DNA of 42,183 nucleotides from Agathobacter sp. (GCA_022769125.1 JALEKN010000042.1:1-42183), one strand, 5' to 3'; positions 16,820-24,600 are shown, counted from the first letter of the stretch. A program made the numbers and translations. The notes: generated by a model from the letters alone, not told the origin.

Positions 16820-17274
16820 TTTTGCATGCTCCCTCTTGGGGAAAAGCGATTCCACAAAAATTGCAGAAATTCTTTCAACCGTTCCGGCGGTGATAAGGTT
16901 GTGTCTTATATTGGCTTTGACACTCCTTGCCCGACTGCTACGCACCAGACGGACTTGCGGTCGGACTTTCTAGTTTGTCTAAGCGGGCGGTCTTGCGAAG
17001 TTGTAATTAGGAGCATGCGTCTCAAAACTCGCATTCTACGTGTTCTCTCTATATACATAACGAGCTCAGACAGTCGACGCATGCTCCCATTTCGCGCGAC
17101 CTGCCCGCAAAGACAAACACGAAAGTCCTCGGACGCATGTTCCGTCTGGTGCGAACAGCCGGGCAGGAGTGCTCAAACCTATAAAAGACAGAACTCATAG
17201 AAAAACCGCCGGTCGGTTGAATTAGAATTTCGCAATTGGCGGTGGTGCTTTTCAATAAGAGGGAGCATGCAAAA
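16820..17274. repeat. Giant nested palindrome, long form (element A)
   Basis: A 455-bp quasi-palindrome. The outer arms are GCATGCTCCCTCTT (16824-16837) and AAGAGGGAGCATGC (17257-17270). The main arms (about 16855-16965 and 17127-17236) are roughly three-quarters complementary. Between them lies an extra palindrome (about 16963-17130) with GTTTGTCT/AGACAAAC, GCGGGC/GCCCGC and GGAGCATGCGTC/GACGCATGCTCC around a loop of about 50 bases. The main arms match element B (18305-18637) in inverted orientation at about 94-99% identity by eye. No convincing protein is encoded. It could be a fold-back mobile element, a large structured RNA or both. Confidence 0.85.
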
Positions 17275-17345
17275 GCGATATAGACCTTGTGGTGGGAGGA
17301 AAGTGGTTCTCAGCTGCAGGTGTGCAAATACGAGGAGGTGGTTGT

Positions 17346-18272
17346 ATGAAGAGAAAAATTGCGATTATCGGGGTGGGACATGTCGGGGTGCATGTGGCGA
17401 GTATGTTAGTGACCCGGCATGTGTGCGACGAACTGGTGCTGATCGATAAGGACGAAAAGAAAGCATTCGGTCATGCGTGGGATCTGACCGATACCATGGC
17501 ATATCAGGGACACACATGTAAGATAAAGGCCGGAGGATATTCGGATATCGGGGATGCGGATATACTGATCTTCTCAGCGTGTGGCGGATATTTCAATGAG
17601 AACCGGCTGGAAGAGCTGGACGAATCCATAGAGATCGTAGATGAGGTGGCACCGAAGATAGAGCAAAGCGGATTCCACGGAATTGTAATCTCCATTACAA
17701 ATCCATGTGATCTGGTCGCATATTACTTGCAGACGAAGATCGGCGCAACTGTGATTGGCTCTGGCACGATGCTGGACTCAGCCAGATTTCGGACATACAT
17801 AGCCAATGAACTTGCTGTGGATGTAAGAAGTGTGGAGGCATATTGCATGGGGGAACACGGCGACAGCCAGGTGCCGGTCTGGAGCCAGGTCAGCATCGGG
17901 GGAAAGCCACTTTCCCTAGTACTTGCAGGCATTGGAAAATCGGAAACCTTCCCGTATGCGGACATTGAGCAGAAAACGATATTTGCCGGAGCACAGATCG
18001 CCGGGGCCAAGGGATGCACAGAATTCGGAATCGGACTAGCTGCTTGTGAACTCACAAATGCCATCCTGCAAGACGAGAATCGCATTTTACCATGCTCTAC
18101 CCTCCTGCAGGGTGAATACGGCGAAACCGGAATGTACGCAAGTATTCCGTGTCTCATCGGTGCAGGCGGCGTAAAACAGACATGGCCAATCCAGCTGACC
18201 GAAGAAGAAAGCAATCGCTTTCACAACAGTTGCAGCCTGATGCAGCACTATATCGACACCAAGCTGTCATAA
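17346..18272 (+). CDS. L-2-hydroxyacid dehydrogenase (lactate/malate dehydrogenase family)
   Basis: A 308-residue NAD-dependent dehydrogenase that reduces a 2-oxo acid to the L-2-hydroxy acid or the reverse. It has the Rossmann glycine motif GVGHVG (9-14), the NAD-selecting aspartate D34 in VLIDKD, ISITNPCD, GSGTMLDSARFR and the catalytic H171 in GEHGDSQVPVWS. The substrate loop (about 78-90) differs from standard lactate dehydrogenases, closer to hydroxyisocaproate-type enzymes, so the substrate is open. GAGGAGG precedes the ATG at 17346; the frame extends 19 codons upstream without a ribosome binding site. The gene sits alone between giant palindromes A and B, as if in a cassette. Confidence 0.87.
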   Translation: MKRKIAIIGVGHVGVHVASMLVTRHVCDELVLIDKDEKKAFGHAWDLTDTMAYQGHTCKIKAGGYSDIGDADILIFSACGGYFNENRLEELDESIEIVDEVAPKIEQSGFHGIVISITNPCDLVAYYLQTKIGATVIGSGTMLDSARFRTYIANELAVDVRSVEAYCMGEHGDSQVPVWSQVSIGGKPLSLVLAGIGKSETFPYADIEQKTIFAGAQIAGAKGCTEFGIGLAACELTNAILQDENRILPCSTLLQGEYGETGMYASIPCLIGAGGVKQTWPIQLTEEESNRFHNSCSLMQHYIDTKLS

Positions 18273-18304
18273 CAAATTACCATATTTACGAAACACATTT
18301 GTAT

Positions 18305-18637
18305 CCTGCACACAACAGTGTATCGCCGTTTGACGTTTTCCATTTTGCTAAAAAGCACCACTGCAAATTGCGAAATTCTAATCCAACCGTCCGGCGGTTT
18401 ATTTATGAGTTCTGTCTTCTATAGGTTTGAGCACTCCTGCCCGGCTGTTCGCACCAGACGGAACATGCGTCCGACCGCAAGTCCGTCTGGTGCGTAGCAG
18501 TCGGGTAAGGAGTGTCAAAGCCAATATAAGACACAACCTTATCACCGCCGGAACGGTTGAAAGAATTTCTGCAATTTTTGTGGAATCACTTTTTAACAAA
18601 ACGGAAAATGCCAAAGGTGATAACACTGTGTGGCAGG
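18305..18637. repeat. Giant palindrome, short form (element B)
   Basis: A 333-bp quasi-palindrome. Its left arm (about 18355-18473) is the reverse complement of the right arm of element A, and its right arm (about 18475-18600) is the reverse complement of the left arm of A, with only about one mismatch over some 115 bases on that side. The nested palindrome of A is missing; the arms meet at a short loop near 18470-18478. The outermost pairing, CCTGCACACA near 18305 with TGTGTGGCAGG near 18637, has a different sequence from the outer arms of A but is equally self-complementary. No promoter is evident between it and the next gene. Confidence 0.85.
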
Positions 18638-18693
18638 TTATGTAAGTGGTTTGTAATTGTTAAATTGAGAATATGAAAAGGAGGATTATGATT

Positions 18694-19680
18694 ATGGCAA
18701 CATTACAGATGTATATGGATCAAAGCAGAATTGATAATATGTTTGAATCAGAGGTATACGAGGAAGTCTGGGGAAAACAGTTCGGAGTAGACAACTCCGT
18801 AGGGAAGATCCGAAAGATTTTGCTGCACTGCCCGGGTGAGGAGATCAAGCAGCTCGCACAGGGAGCCTATGAGGAAGAAGCGGGAGCACGAATCTTAAAA
18901 AGCGAGAATGGGCGCATCCGCAACTATTGGAAAGACGAGAAGCTGCCGGATCTGGGATTATTGCAGGAGCAGCACCATGCAATGGCAGAATTGTTGGAGA
19001 AAGAAGGAATCGAGATCCACTATCTGATAGACCCGACAAATTATTGGACGAACCTGACCTTTACGAGAGATGTGGCACTGATGACACCCAAAGGTGCGAT
19101 ACTGACACGCTTTGCAATGTATTTCCACCAGGGAGACACCTACTATACACAGAAATTCCTGGCAGAGCAGAATATTCCGATTCTCGGCGCAATACAGGGA
19201 AAGGGAACCGTAGAGGGCGGTTCATTCTCCATGCTAGACCCACATACGGCGATCATCGGGCGCTCCGTCCGCATCAATGATGAGGGAATCGCGCAGCTTC
19301 GCACCCTGCTGTCCTATCAGAACATTGATCTGATCGTAATTGATATGCCGGCATACTATATCCATTTGGACGAGGCCTTTGTCCCGGTCGATAAGAACAA
19401 GGTTTTAGTAAGCACATTTATCCTGCCGCACTGGTTTTTACATATGCTGCAGGAAAAGGGCTATGAGCTCATCGAGACAGACCGTGACGACCCGATGCTG
19501 ACCAACAACTGCATCGCACTTGAACCGGGAAAAGTACTGTTCTCCGCAAAAGGTGTAAAAACCATGAAGAATTTGGAGAAAGCAGGAATCGATGTCATTC
19601 CGGTAGACATTACGGAGATCAACAAATTGGGCGGCGGAATTCACTGCTCCACTTTGCCGCTGCTTAGAGATTCAATTTAG
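18694..19680 (+). CDS. Arginine deiminase / dimethylarginine dimethylaminohydrolase superfamily hydrolase
   Basis: A 328-residue protein of the guanidino-group-modifying fold. These enzymes attack a guanidinium carbon through cysteine and release ammonia or an amine (or transfer the amidino group). Expected active-site residues are present: R125-D126 in FTRDVAL, E174 in VEGGS, H224 in YIHLDE and nucleophile C318 in GGGIHCST. It is shorter than classical arginine deiminases (about 400) and closer to DDAH-type enzymes, so the substrate may be a modified or decarboxylated arginine. Three in-frame ATGs occur; the one at 18694 has AAGGAGG at nine bases. Eleven bases separate it from the cytidylate kinase-like gene. 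Confidence 0.85.
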   Translation: MATLQMYMDQSRIDNMFESEVYEEVWGKQFGVDNSVGKIRKILLHCPGEEIKQLAQGAYEEEAGARILKSENGRIRNYWKDEKLPDLGLLQEQHHAMAELLEKEGIEIHYLIDPTNYWTNLTFTRDVALMTPKGAILTRFAMYFHQGDTYYTQKFLAEQNIPILGAIQGKGTVEGGSFSMLDPHTAIIGRSVRINDEGIAQLRTLLSYQNIDLIVIDMPAYYIHLDEAFVPVDKNKVLVSTFILPHWFLHMLQEKGYELIETDRDDPMLTNNCIALEPGKVLFSAKGVKTMKNLEKAGIDVIPVDITEINKLGGGIHCSTLPLLRDSI

Positions 19681-19691
19681 GAGGTGTCCAC

Positions 19692-20330
19692 ATGAGCGAA
19701 AAAAAGTATGTAATCACCATATCCCGGCAGTTCGGAAGCCTTGGACGACCGATCGCAAAGAAGCTGGCAGAGCGTCTTGGCATTGGATATTATGACAGGG
19801 AACTTGTGGACCGGACAGCCAAGGAATTGAATATGACGGTATCTGAGATCGTAGAATTGGAAGAATCCGTAAAAGGTGGGTTCTTCCAGATGAAGTATCC
19901 GCTGGGGCTTGGGACCACAAGCGTGCGGGACAAGATTTTTGAGAACCAGAAGCGTATTATTAAGGAGCTGGCGGAAAAGGAGTCCTGCGTTATCGTGGGA
20001 AGATGTGCTGACTCAATTCTGTACGAATATGAGAATACACTGCACATCTATATCTACGCGCCGGAGGAAGAACGCTTTGAGGTTTGCAAAAAAGATTTTG
20101 GAATGTCTCCGATCGAGGCAAAGCGTATGATGGTTGAAGTCGATAAGGCGAGGGAGCGTTACCACATGGAATATGCAGGATTTTTGCCAGGAGATCCGAA
20201 GTATAAAGACCTGCTGATTGATTCCAGCGTACTTGGTGTAGAGAAAACGGTGGACCTGCTTGAGAACTATGTGAAACTTTTTCTAAGCGCGGAAGCACCG
20301 AAGAAAATTAAAAAATGTATACAATTTTAA
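19692..20330 (+). CDS. Cytidylate kinase-like family protein
   Basis: A 212-residue P-loop protein of the cytidylate kinase-like family. The N-terminus YVITISRQFGSLGRPIAKKL is the family's P-loop region, with R in place of the Walker lysine, followed by LGIGYYDREL and CVIVGRCAD. True nucleotide kinase activity is unproven for this family; it may be a regulatory or small-molecule kinase. It is co-transcribed with the deiminase-like gene (11-base gap, GGAGG) and ends just before the operator and promoter of the ABC transporter. A second copy of this domain is fused to a membrane protein at 28360-29646. Confidence 0.85.
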   Translation: MSEKKYVITISRQFGSLGRPIAKKLAERLGIGYYDRELVDRTAKELNMTVSEIVELEESVKGGFFQMKYPLGLGTTSVRDKIFENQKRIIKELAEKESCVIVGRCADSILYEYENTLHIYIYAPEEERFEVCKKDFGMSPIEAKRMMVEVDKARERYHMEYAGFLPGDPKYKDLLIDSSVLGVEKTVDLLENYVKLFLSAEAPKKIKKCIQF

Positions 20331-20409
20331 GAAAATTAAAGTTATCTATTGACATAAAATCGCAATAGTGCTAGTATATGCCACATAAATCAAATGAATA
20401 CGGTATACA
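20316..20409 (+). promoter_or_regulatory. Promoter of the amino acid ABC operon with two GTATAC operators
   Basis: A perfect TTGACA (20349-20354), 17 bases ending in TGC, then TAGTAT (20372-20377). A perfect TGTATACA lies upstream at 20316-20323 and a 7/8 match, GGTATACA, downstream at 20402-20409, so both sides of the promoter carry sites of the kind found at the GntR gene. AATAGTGCTA is shared with the promoter at 11563. Confidence 0.7.
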
Positions 20410-20414
20410 AAAAC

Positions 20415-20453
20415 AAAGGCGTTTCTTCAGGTGAGGAAGCGCCTTTTTGTTTT
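20415..20453 (+). terminator. Early leader terminator upstream of the ABC operon
   Basis: AAAGGCGTTTCTTC (20415-20428) pairs with GAGGAAGCGCCTTT (20433-20446) through one G-U and one mismatch, followed by TTGTTTT. It starts about 30 bases after the predicted transcript start and ends 21 bases before the first gene, the same arrangement as at 11611. Confidence 0.75.
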
Positions 20454-20474
20454 ATCCGAGAAGGAGAGAGAACT

Positions 20475-21215
20475 ATGCAAGAAGATAGAGATGTAATTAT
20501 TTCCGTACAAAATTTATCGAAAAGTTACAGCACCCTTGCGGTTCTGAAAGATATAAATCTCGATGTCAAAAAGGGTGAGGTAATCGCGATCATCGGACCG
20601 TCCGGCTCGGGAAAAAGCACAATGCTCCGCTGCCTGAATGCACTCGAAACAATCAGCGGCGGCGAGATCTACTACAAGGGCGAGCCAATCTCCAAGATGA
20701 AGAAATACACTTCCCTGCGGGAGGAAGTCGGAATGGTATTCCAGCATTTCAACCTGTTCCCCCACATGACGGTATTGGAAAATATCGTGTATGCACCGAT
20801 CAAGGTAAAAAAAAGAGCAAAGGATACGATCCGGATGGAGGCCATGAATCTGCTTGAGACAGTAGGCCTTGAAGAGAAAAAGGATGTCTACCCGGAGATG
20901 CTTTCCGGAGGACAAAAGCAAAGAGTTGCAATCGCAAGGGCACTTGCCATGCAACCGGAGGTATTGCTTTTTGATGAACCGACTTCAGCACTTGACCCGG
21001 AAATGGTAGGTGAAGTTCTTTCCGTTATGAAGAGTCTTGCAAAAACCGGTATGACGATGCTGGTTGTCACCCATGAGATGGGATTTGCGAGAGAGGTTGC
21101 AGACAGGGTGATCTTTATGGACGAGGGATACATCATGGAAGAAGGAACTCCGGAGGATGTCTTTGTAAATACACAGAATCCAAGAGTAAAGGCATTTCTC
21201 AGCAAGATGTTATAA
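20475..21215 (+). CDS. Polar amino acid ABC transporter, ATP-binding protein
   Basis: A 246-residue ABC ATPase of the GlnQ/HisP class that powers amino acid uptake. Walker [10 protein letters not shown], the Q-loop [17 protein letters not shown], signature LSGGQKQR, Walker [13 protein letters not shown] and the switch histidine in VVTHEMGFA are intact. The frame is open back to 20394, but that stretch holds the operator and terminator hairpin; the ATG at 20475 has AAGGAG and begins the conserved domain. It is first in an operon with the permease (12-base gap) and binding protein. Control by the TGTATACA-linked GntR regulator is likely. Confidence 0.95.
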   Translation: MQEDRDVIISVQNLSKSYSTLAVLKDINLDVKKGEVIAIIGPSGSGKSTMLRCLNALETISGGEIYYKGEPISKMKKYTSLREEVGMVFQHFNLFPHMTVLENIVYAPIKVKKRAKDTIRMEAMNLLETVGLEEKKDVYPEMLSGGQKQRVAIARALAMQPEVLLFDEPTSALDPEMVGEVLSVMKSLAKTGMTMLVVTHEMGFAREVADRVIFMDEGYIMEEGTPEDVFVNTQNPRVKAFLSKML

Positions 21216-21227
21216 GGAGGATCAGTT

Positions 21228-21923
21228 ATGGCAGTTTTTTGGAAAATATTAGTAAAATATCGAATGCTATTTATTGGCGGTGTAAAAATCACGCTGATCG
21301 TATCCATCCTGACGATTATTCTGGGAACGATTTTCGGAATCCTGATGGCATTTATGAAAATGAGCAAAATAAAACCGCTCCGCTGGTTTGCAAATGCCTA
21401 TGTGGAATTTATACGAGGAACTCCGGTTCTGGTTCAGATTTCACTTGTTTTCTACGGACTGCCGATGATGGGGGTCCACATTCCAAGCATTATGATCGGC
21501 GGTACGGATATCTCAAGACTGGCGGCTGGTATCATAGCCCTGACGATTAACACGACCGCGTATATCTGCGAGATCGTGCGAGGCGGTATCCTTTCTGTGG
21601 ACAGAGGACAGACCGAGGCTTCACTGGCACTTGGAATGGGAAAGACGAGAACACTGCTCTGCATCGTTTTACCACAGGCAATGAAAAGCATACTTCCGTC
21701 CATGGGAAATGAGTTTATCACGATCATCAAGACCTCATCACAGGTTTCCGTAATCGGAATCGGCGAGCTTATGTATGCCGCGGATACGGTGCGGGGAATC
21801 AGCTTCCAGCCGATGGCACCGCTGATCATTGTAGCACTTATATACTTCCTGATCACTTCGGTATTTTCTTTTGCTCTAAAGAAAACCGAGAAGAGGATGG
21901 CACGCAGCACACAGCGGGCCTAG
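21228..21923 (+). CDS. Polar amino acid ABC transporter, permease
   Basis: A 231-residue inner membrane permease of the HisM/GlnP family with about five membrane helices. RGTPVLVQ near residue 65 and the ATPase-contacting EAA loop (EASLALGMGKTRTLLCIVLPQA, split around 125-146) are characteristic. A single permease gene suggests a homodimeric channel. It follows the ATPase gene with AAGGAGG and precedes the binding-protein gene by 62 bases. Confidence 0.95.
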   Translation: MAVFWKILVKYRMLFIGGVKITLIVSILTIILGTIFGILMAFMKMSKIKPLRWFANAYVEFIRGTPVLVQISLVFYGLPMMGVHIPSIMIGGTDISRLAAGIIALTINTTAYICEIVRGGILSVDRGQTEASLALGMGKTRTLLCIVLPQAMKSILPSMGNEFITIIKTSSQVSVIGIGELMYAADTVRGISFQPMAPLIIVALIYFLITSVFSFALKKTEKRMARSTQRA

Positions 21924-21985
21924 CACACAAAGCACTTTTGCAGGCGACTGCTTAAGTAATATATAGGAAAAGAGAGGAAAAGACT

Positions 21986-22891
21986 ATGAAGAGACGAATT
22001 TTGGCAATGGTAATGACAATCGCAATGGGAACTATGATGTTTGCCGGCTGTGGCGCAGAGGAAACCTCTGATTCGGCAGATGCAACGCCAAAGACAGAGA
22101 CTGCTGAGGCAACAGAAAGCGAAACTGCAGGAGCAGATGAAGCAACAGAGTCGACTGGCGAGATGGGACCGATCCTTTCTAAGATCAAAGAGTCCGGAAA
22201 ACTTGTAGTCGGTACTGCATCCGGATATCCGCCATATGAATTTGTAGATATCACCTCCGCAGATCAGGCTGTAATCGGTGTAGATATGGAGCTTGCACAG
22301 GCAATCGCCGATGAACTTGGTGTAGAGCTTGAGATTCAGGATATGACGTTTTCATCACTTCTTGCTTCTATTCCGGCAGGAACGATAGATATGGCAATCG
22401 CCGGTGTATCACCGACCGATGAAAGAAAAGAGACTATGGACTTCTCAGACAGCTATCTGTTTGCAGATCAGGTTGTTATCATCAACAAAGCAGATGCAGA
22501 CAAGTATAAGACTTTCGATGACTTAAAGGGAATTACGCTTGCAGCGGAGAAATCCACCACACAGGAAGCTCTTGTTCAGGAACTGCTTCCGGACAACAAA
22601 CTTGTATCGCTTGAGCATGTTCCGGAATGTATCCTTGAGCTTAAGAACGGCAAGGTAGATGGTGTAGTTGTAGAGAGTATCGTAGGTGAACAGTATATCC
22701 TTGCAGATGATACACTTCAGTTTGCAGATGCGAACTTCGACAGACAGAAGGAATCTGCAATCGTTATGGACAAGGGCAATGAGGATCTTCTTGAGATCGT
22801 AAACAAGGTCATCAAGGAGAACCAGGATGCAGGCAACTTTGATACATGGGTTACTAAGTATAGTGAGATCGTTGTAAACAACGCACAGTAA
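21986..22891 (+). CDS. Amino acid ABC transporter, substrate-binding lipoprotein
   Basis: A 301-residue family 3 solute-binding protein. A lipoprotein signal ends in MMFAGC with C22 as the lipidated residue, then comes an acidic Ser/Thr/Glu linker (about 24-55) typical of Gram-positive surface lipoproteins. The binding domain has VGTASGYPPYEF, GVDMELAQAIADELG and DMAIAGVSPTDERKETMDFS. The ligand class is polar amino acids or opines; the acidic and aromatic residues for a guanidino ligand cannot be verified by eye. The stop overlaps the next start by one base (TAATG), so the dehydrogenase is co-translated. Confidence 0.93.
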   Translation: MKRRILAMVMTIAMGTMMFAGCGAEETSDSADATPKTETAEATESETAGADEATESTGEMGPILSKIKESGKLVVGTASGYPPYEFVDITSADQAVIGVDMELAQAIADELGVELEIQDMTFSSLLASIPAGTIDMAIAGVSPTDERKETMDFSDSYLFADQVVIINKADADKYKTFDDLKGITLAAEKSTTQEALVQELLPDNKLVSLEHVPECILELKNGKVDGVVVESIVGEQYILADDTLQFADANFDRQKESAIVMDKGNEDLLEIVNKVIKENQDAGNFDTWVTKYSEIVVNNAQ

Positions 22892-23844
22892 TGGTAAAAG
22901 TAATAATCACAGATTATCCGAAGGTGTTAAGCCGCGATCTGCAGTACGAAAAGGAGCGCATCGCGGCGATCCTTGCGGATGCAGAAATTGAGATAATTCC
23001 ATACGAAAACAAAGAACAGTGGCTATCACAGGTGAAGGATGCGGTTGCTCTCCTTACTGCATTCCTTCCAATCGATGCAGAAGTGATGGATGCGATTCCG
23101 GGTTTAAAGTGCATCGCACTCAACGCGACCGGCTACGATAACGTTGATGTGGCAGAAGCAAAAAAACGCGGAATCGCTGTCATTCCGATCAAGGAGTACT
23201 GTACCGAGGAGGTAGCGGAGCATACGATCGCGCTGCTTCTGGCACTTGCGAGAGGGCTGAAGCATTACGAGCATGACATTGATGTCCAGCATCAATGGGA
23301 GTATGCCAGCTTAAGCGGGCTGCACCGTGTATGCGGGCAGACGCTTGGAATTGCAGGATTTGGAAAAATCGGCAAGCGTGTCGGAAAGATCGCAGATGCC
23401 CTCGGCATGAAGATCCTCGTATATTCTCCCACTGGAAAAACGGTAAACACCGAACCCTATCCGGTAACGTTTGTTTCTAAGGAAACATTGTTTGCAGAGA
23501 GTGATTTCATCACAAACCACATGGCGGTGGACGCACATGCCGCCCCGTTTTTTGACGAAGAAGCCTTTAATGCCATGCGACGACAGCCTTATTTCCTCAA
23601 CGTGGGGAGAGGGGCAGCCGTAGATGAGAAGGCTTTGATCCGGGCGCTGGATACCGGCAGGCTTAAGGGTGCGGGACTTGATGTCCTCGCCTCCGAGGCA
23701 CCGGATCTTGCAGCAAGTCCGCTGATCGGCCGTGAAAATGTGATACTGACACCACACAGCGCATTTTATTCGGAGGAATCCCTTCGCGCACTGCAGGACA
23801 TCTCCTGCGATAACGTGGGGACGTTCCTTTTGACACACCCATAG
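22891..23844 (+). CDS. D-isomer-specific 2-hydroxyacid dehydrogenase
   Basis: A 317-residue NAD-dependent dehydrogenase for a D-2-hydroxy acid and its 2-oxo acid. The Rossmann motif GFGKIGKRVG, the catalytic arginine in LNVGRGAAVDE, glutamate in DVLASEAPD and histidine in ILTPHSAFYS are all present. It is the last gene of the ABC operon, so it likely processes the carbon skeleton imported by it. Its C-terminus is abnormal: after CDNV the codons for GTFLLTHP and the stop come from dispersed repeat copy 3, replacing the usual last ten or so residues. The core is intact, so activity is probably retained. Confidence 0.9.
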   Translation: MVKVIITDYPKVLSRDLQYEKERIAAILADAEIEIIPYENKEQWLSQVKDAVALLTAFLPIDAEVMDAIPGLKCIALNATGYDNVDVAEAKKRGIAVIPIKEYCTEEVAEHTIALLLALARGLKHYEHDIDVQHQWEYASLSGLHRVCGQTLGIAGFGKIGKRVGKIADALGMKILVYSPTGKTVNTEPYPVTFVSKETLFAESDFITNHMAVDAHAAPFFDEEAFNAMRRQPYFLNVGRGAAVDEKALIRALDTGRLKGAGLDVLASEAPDLAASPLIGRENVILTPHSAFYSEESLRALQDISCDNVGTFLLTHP

Positions 23845-23890
23845 CCCATTGGCACGGGGAGCGCCCATTGACACACGAAGCGCCCATTGG
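23818..23890 (+). repeat. Dispersed repeat, copy 3
   Basis: The core GGGACGTTCCTTTTGACAC is followed by three degenerate sub-repeats built on (A)GCGCCCATTGRCAC / AGCGCCCATTGG. It overlaps the end of the D-2-hydroxyacid dehydrogenase gene, encoding its last residues, and ends 18 bases before the converging DUF2000 gene. Confidence 0.75.
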
Positions 23891-23907
23891 TATGTGGCTG
23901 GCGTTGC

Positions 23908-24330
23908 TTACCGAAGCAATGCCAGATTTCCCGTGAGTTTGTTGATCGCTTTTTTCGGTCCACACAGGGTAAGACCAAGATAAGAGATCTCATCTCCAGA
24001 TGCTTGTTTGTAGTTATCTAAAAATTCTTCATAGGTCATACTTTTCTGGGCAATATCGGTAAAATCAATAATATCGATTTCGTCGCCATACGTTTCCAAT
24101 GCTTTTTTGCGGATATCACGAATTGTTTCCGAGTCGGACTTTAAGATAGGGACTGGAAACTGGATAAGACCGGAGTGCTCCTTGCCGTCCTTGTCTGTTG
24201 GTGTGATCCCGACCACCTCCGGGTCTGCTTTTCCAAGGGAAGCTCCCATGATGGCAGCAGTATTGGCGATAACTCCGATCGGAAGATCATCCGCAAAGAT
24301 CATGACGCATTTCATATTATGTACATCCAT
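23908..24330 (-). CDS. DUF2000 family protein
   Basis: A 140-residue protein matching DUF2000, a small alpha/beta family related in fold to peptidyl-tRNA hydrolase 2. Recognisable segments are CVMIFADDLPIGVIANTAAIM near the N-terminus (read in two parts: DDLPIGVIANTA, then GASLG) and SYLGLTLCGPKKAINKLTGNL at the end. The biochemical role is unknown. GGAG precedes the ATG by about eight bases. It is divergent from the second GntR gene and shares with it a region holding a perfect palindromic operator, so it is probably a target of that regulator. Confidence 0.8.
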   Translation of the reverse strand: MDVHNMKCVMIFADDLPIGVIANTAAIMGASLGKADPEVVGITPTDKDGKEHSGLIQFPVPILKSDSETIRDIRKKALETYGDEIDIIDFTDIAQKSMTYEEFLDNYKQASGDEISYLGLTLCGPKKAINKLTGNLALLR

Positions 24331-24372
24331 TTTTAATTCTCCTTTGAAACTTAAAATTCACACAGTGCAGGA

Positions 24373-24485
24373 ATTATACCTCCCCAACTGCGTATGCAAT
24401 ATATTGCATATAGGAAATGGTAGCATACATAAACGCAGAATGCAATATATTACGTGTTGAAAAGAAAATCCGGCTGGAATATAAT
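24373..24485. promoter_or_regulatory. Divergent promoters and TGCAATATATTGCA operators
   Basis: The perfect palindrome TATGCAATATATTGCATA lies at 24393-24410 and a degenerate copy, TGCAATATATTACG, at 24441-24454. Minus-strand TATAAT (24378-24373) serves DUF2000, with the palindrome over its -35 region. Plus-strand TTGAAA (24457-24462), 17 bases, TATAAT (24480-24485) serves the GntR gene, with the second copy just upstream. The leader 24486-24600 shows no convincing riboswitch. Confidence 0.7.
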
Positions 24486-24600
24486 GAAGTGAGGGTCAAA
24501 AGGTTTTTTACCCCTCATTTTCAGGAAACGCTGATGGAGTAAGTAGCGGATAACCGGCAGTGTTTCGGACATTTACAATAATCCAGGAAAGAGGATCGCT

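Noticed and set aside
16826-17200. Open frame of 124 codons within element A, and others within B
   Set aside because: The frames follow the palindrome arms, have no ribosome binding site and give peptides without recognisable features; by-products of the repeat.
16820-17274. Element A as a simple terminator pair for the AEC transporter
   Set aside because: Far too long, with nested stems and no T run after the main stems; ordinary terminators in this window are 30-45 bases.
20394-20474. Longer N-terminus for the ABC ATPase
   Set aside because: It covers the GGTATACA operator and the terminator hairpin; the conserved domain starts after 20475 with its own binding site.
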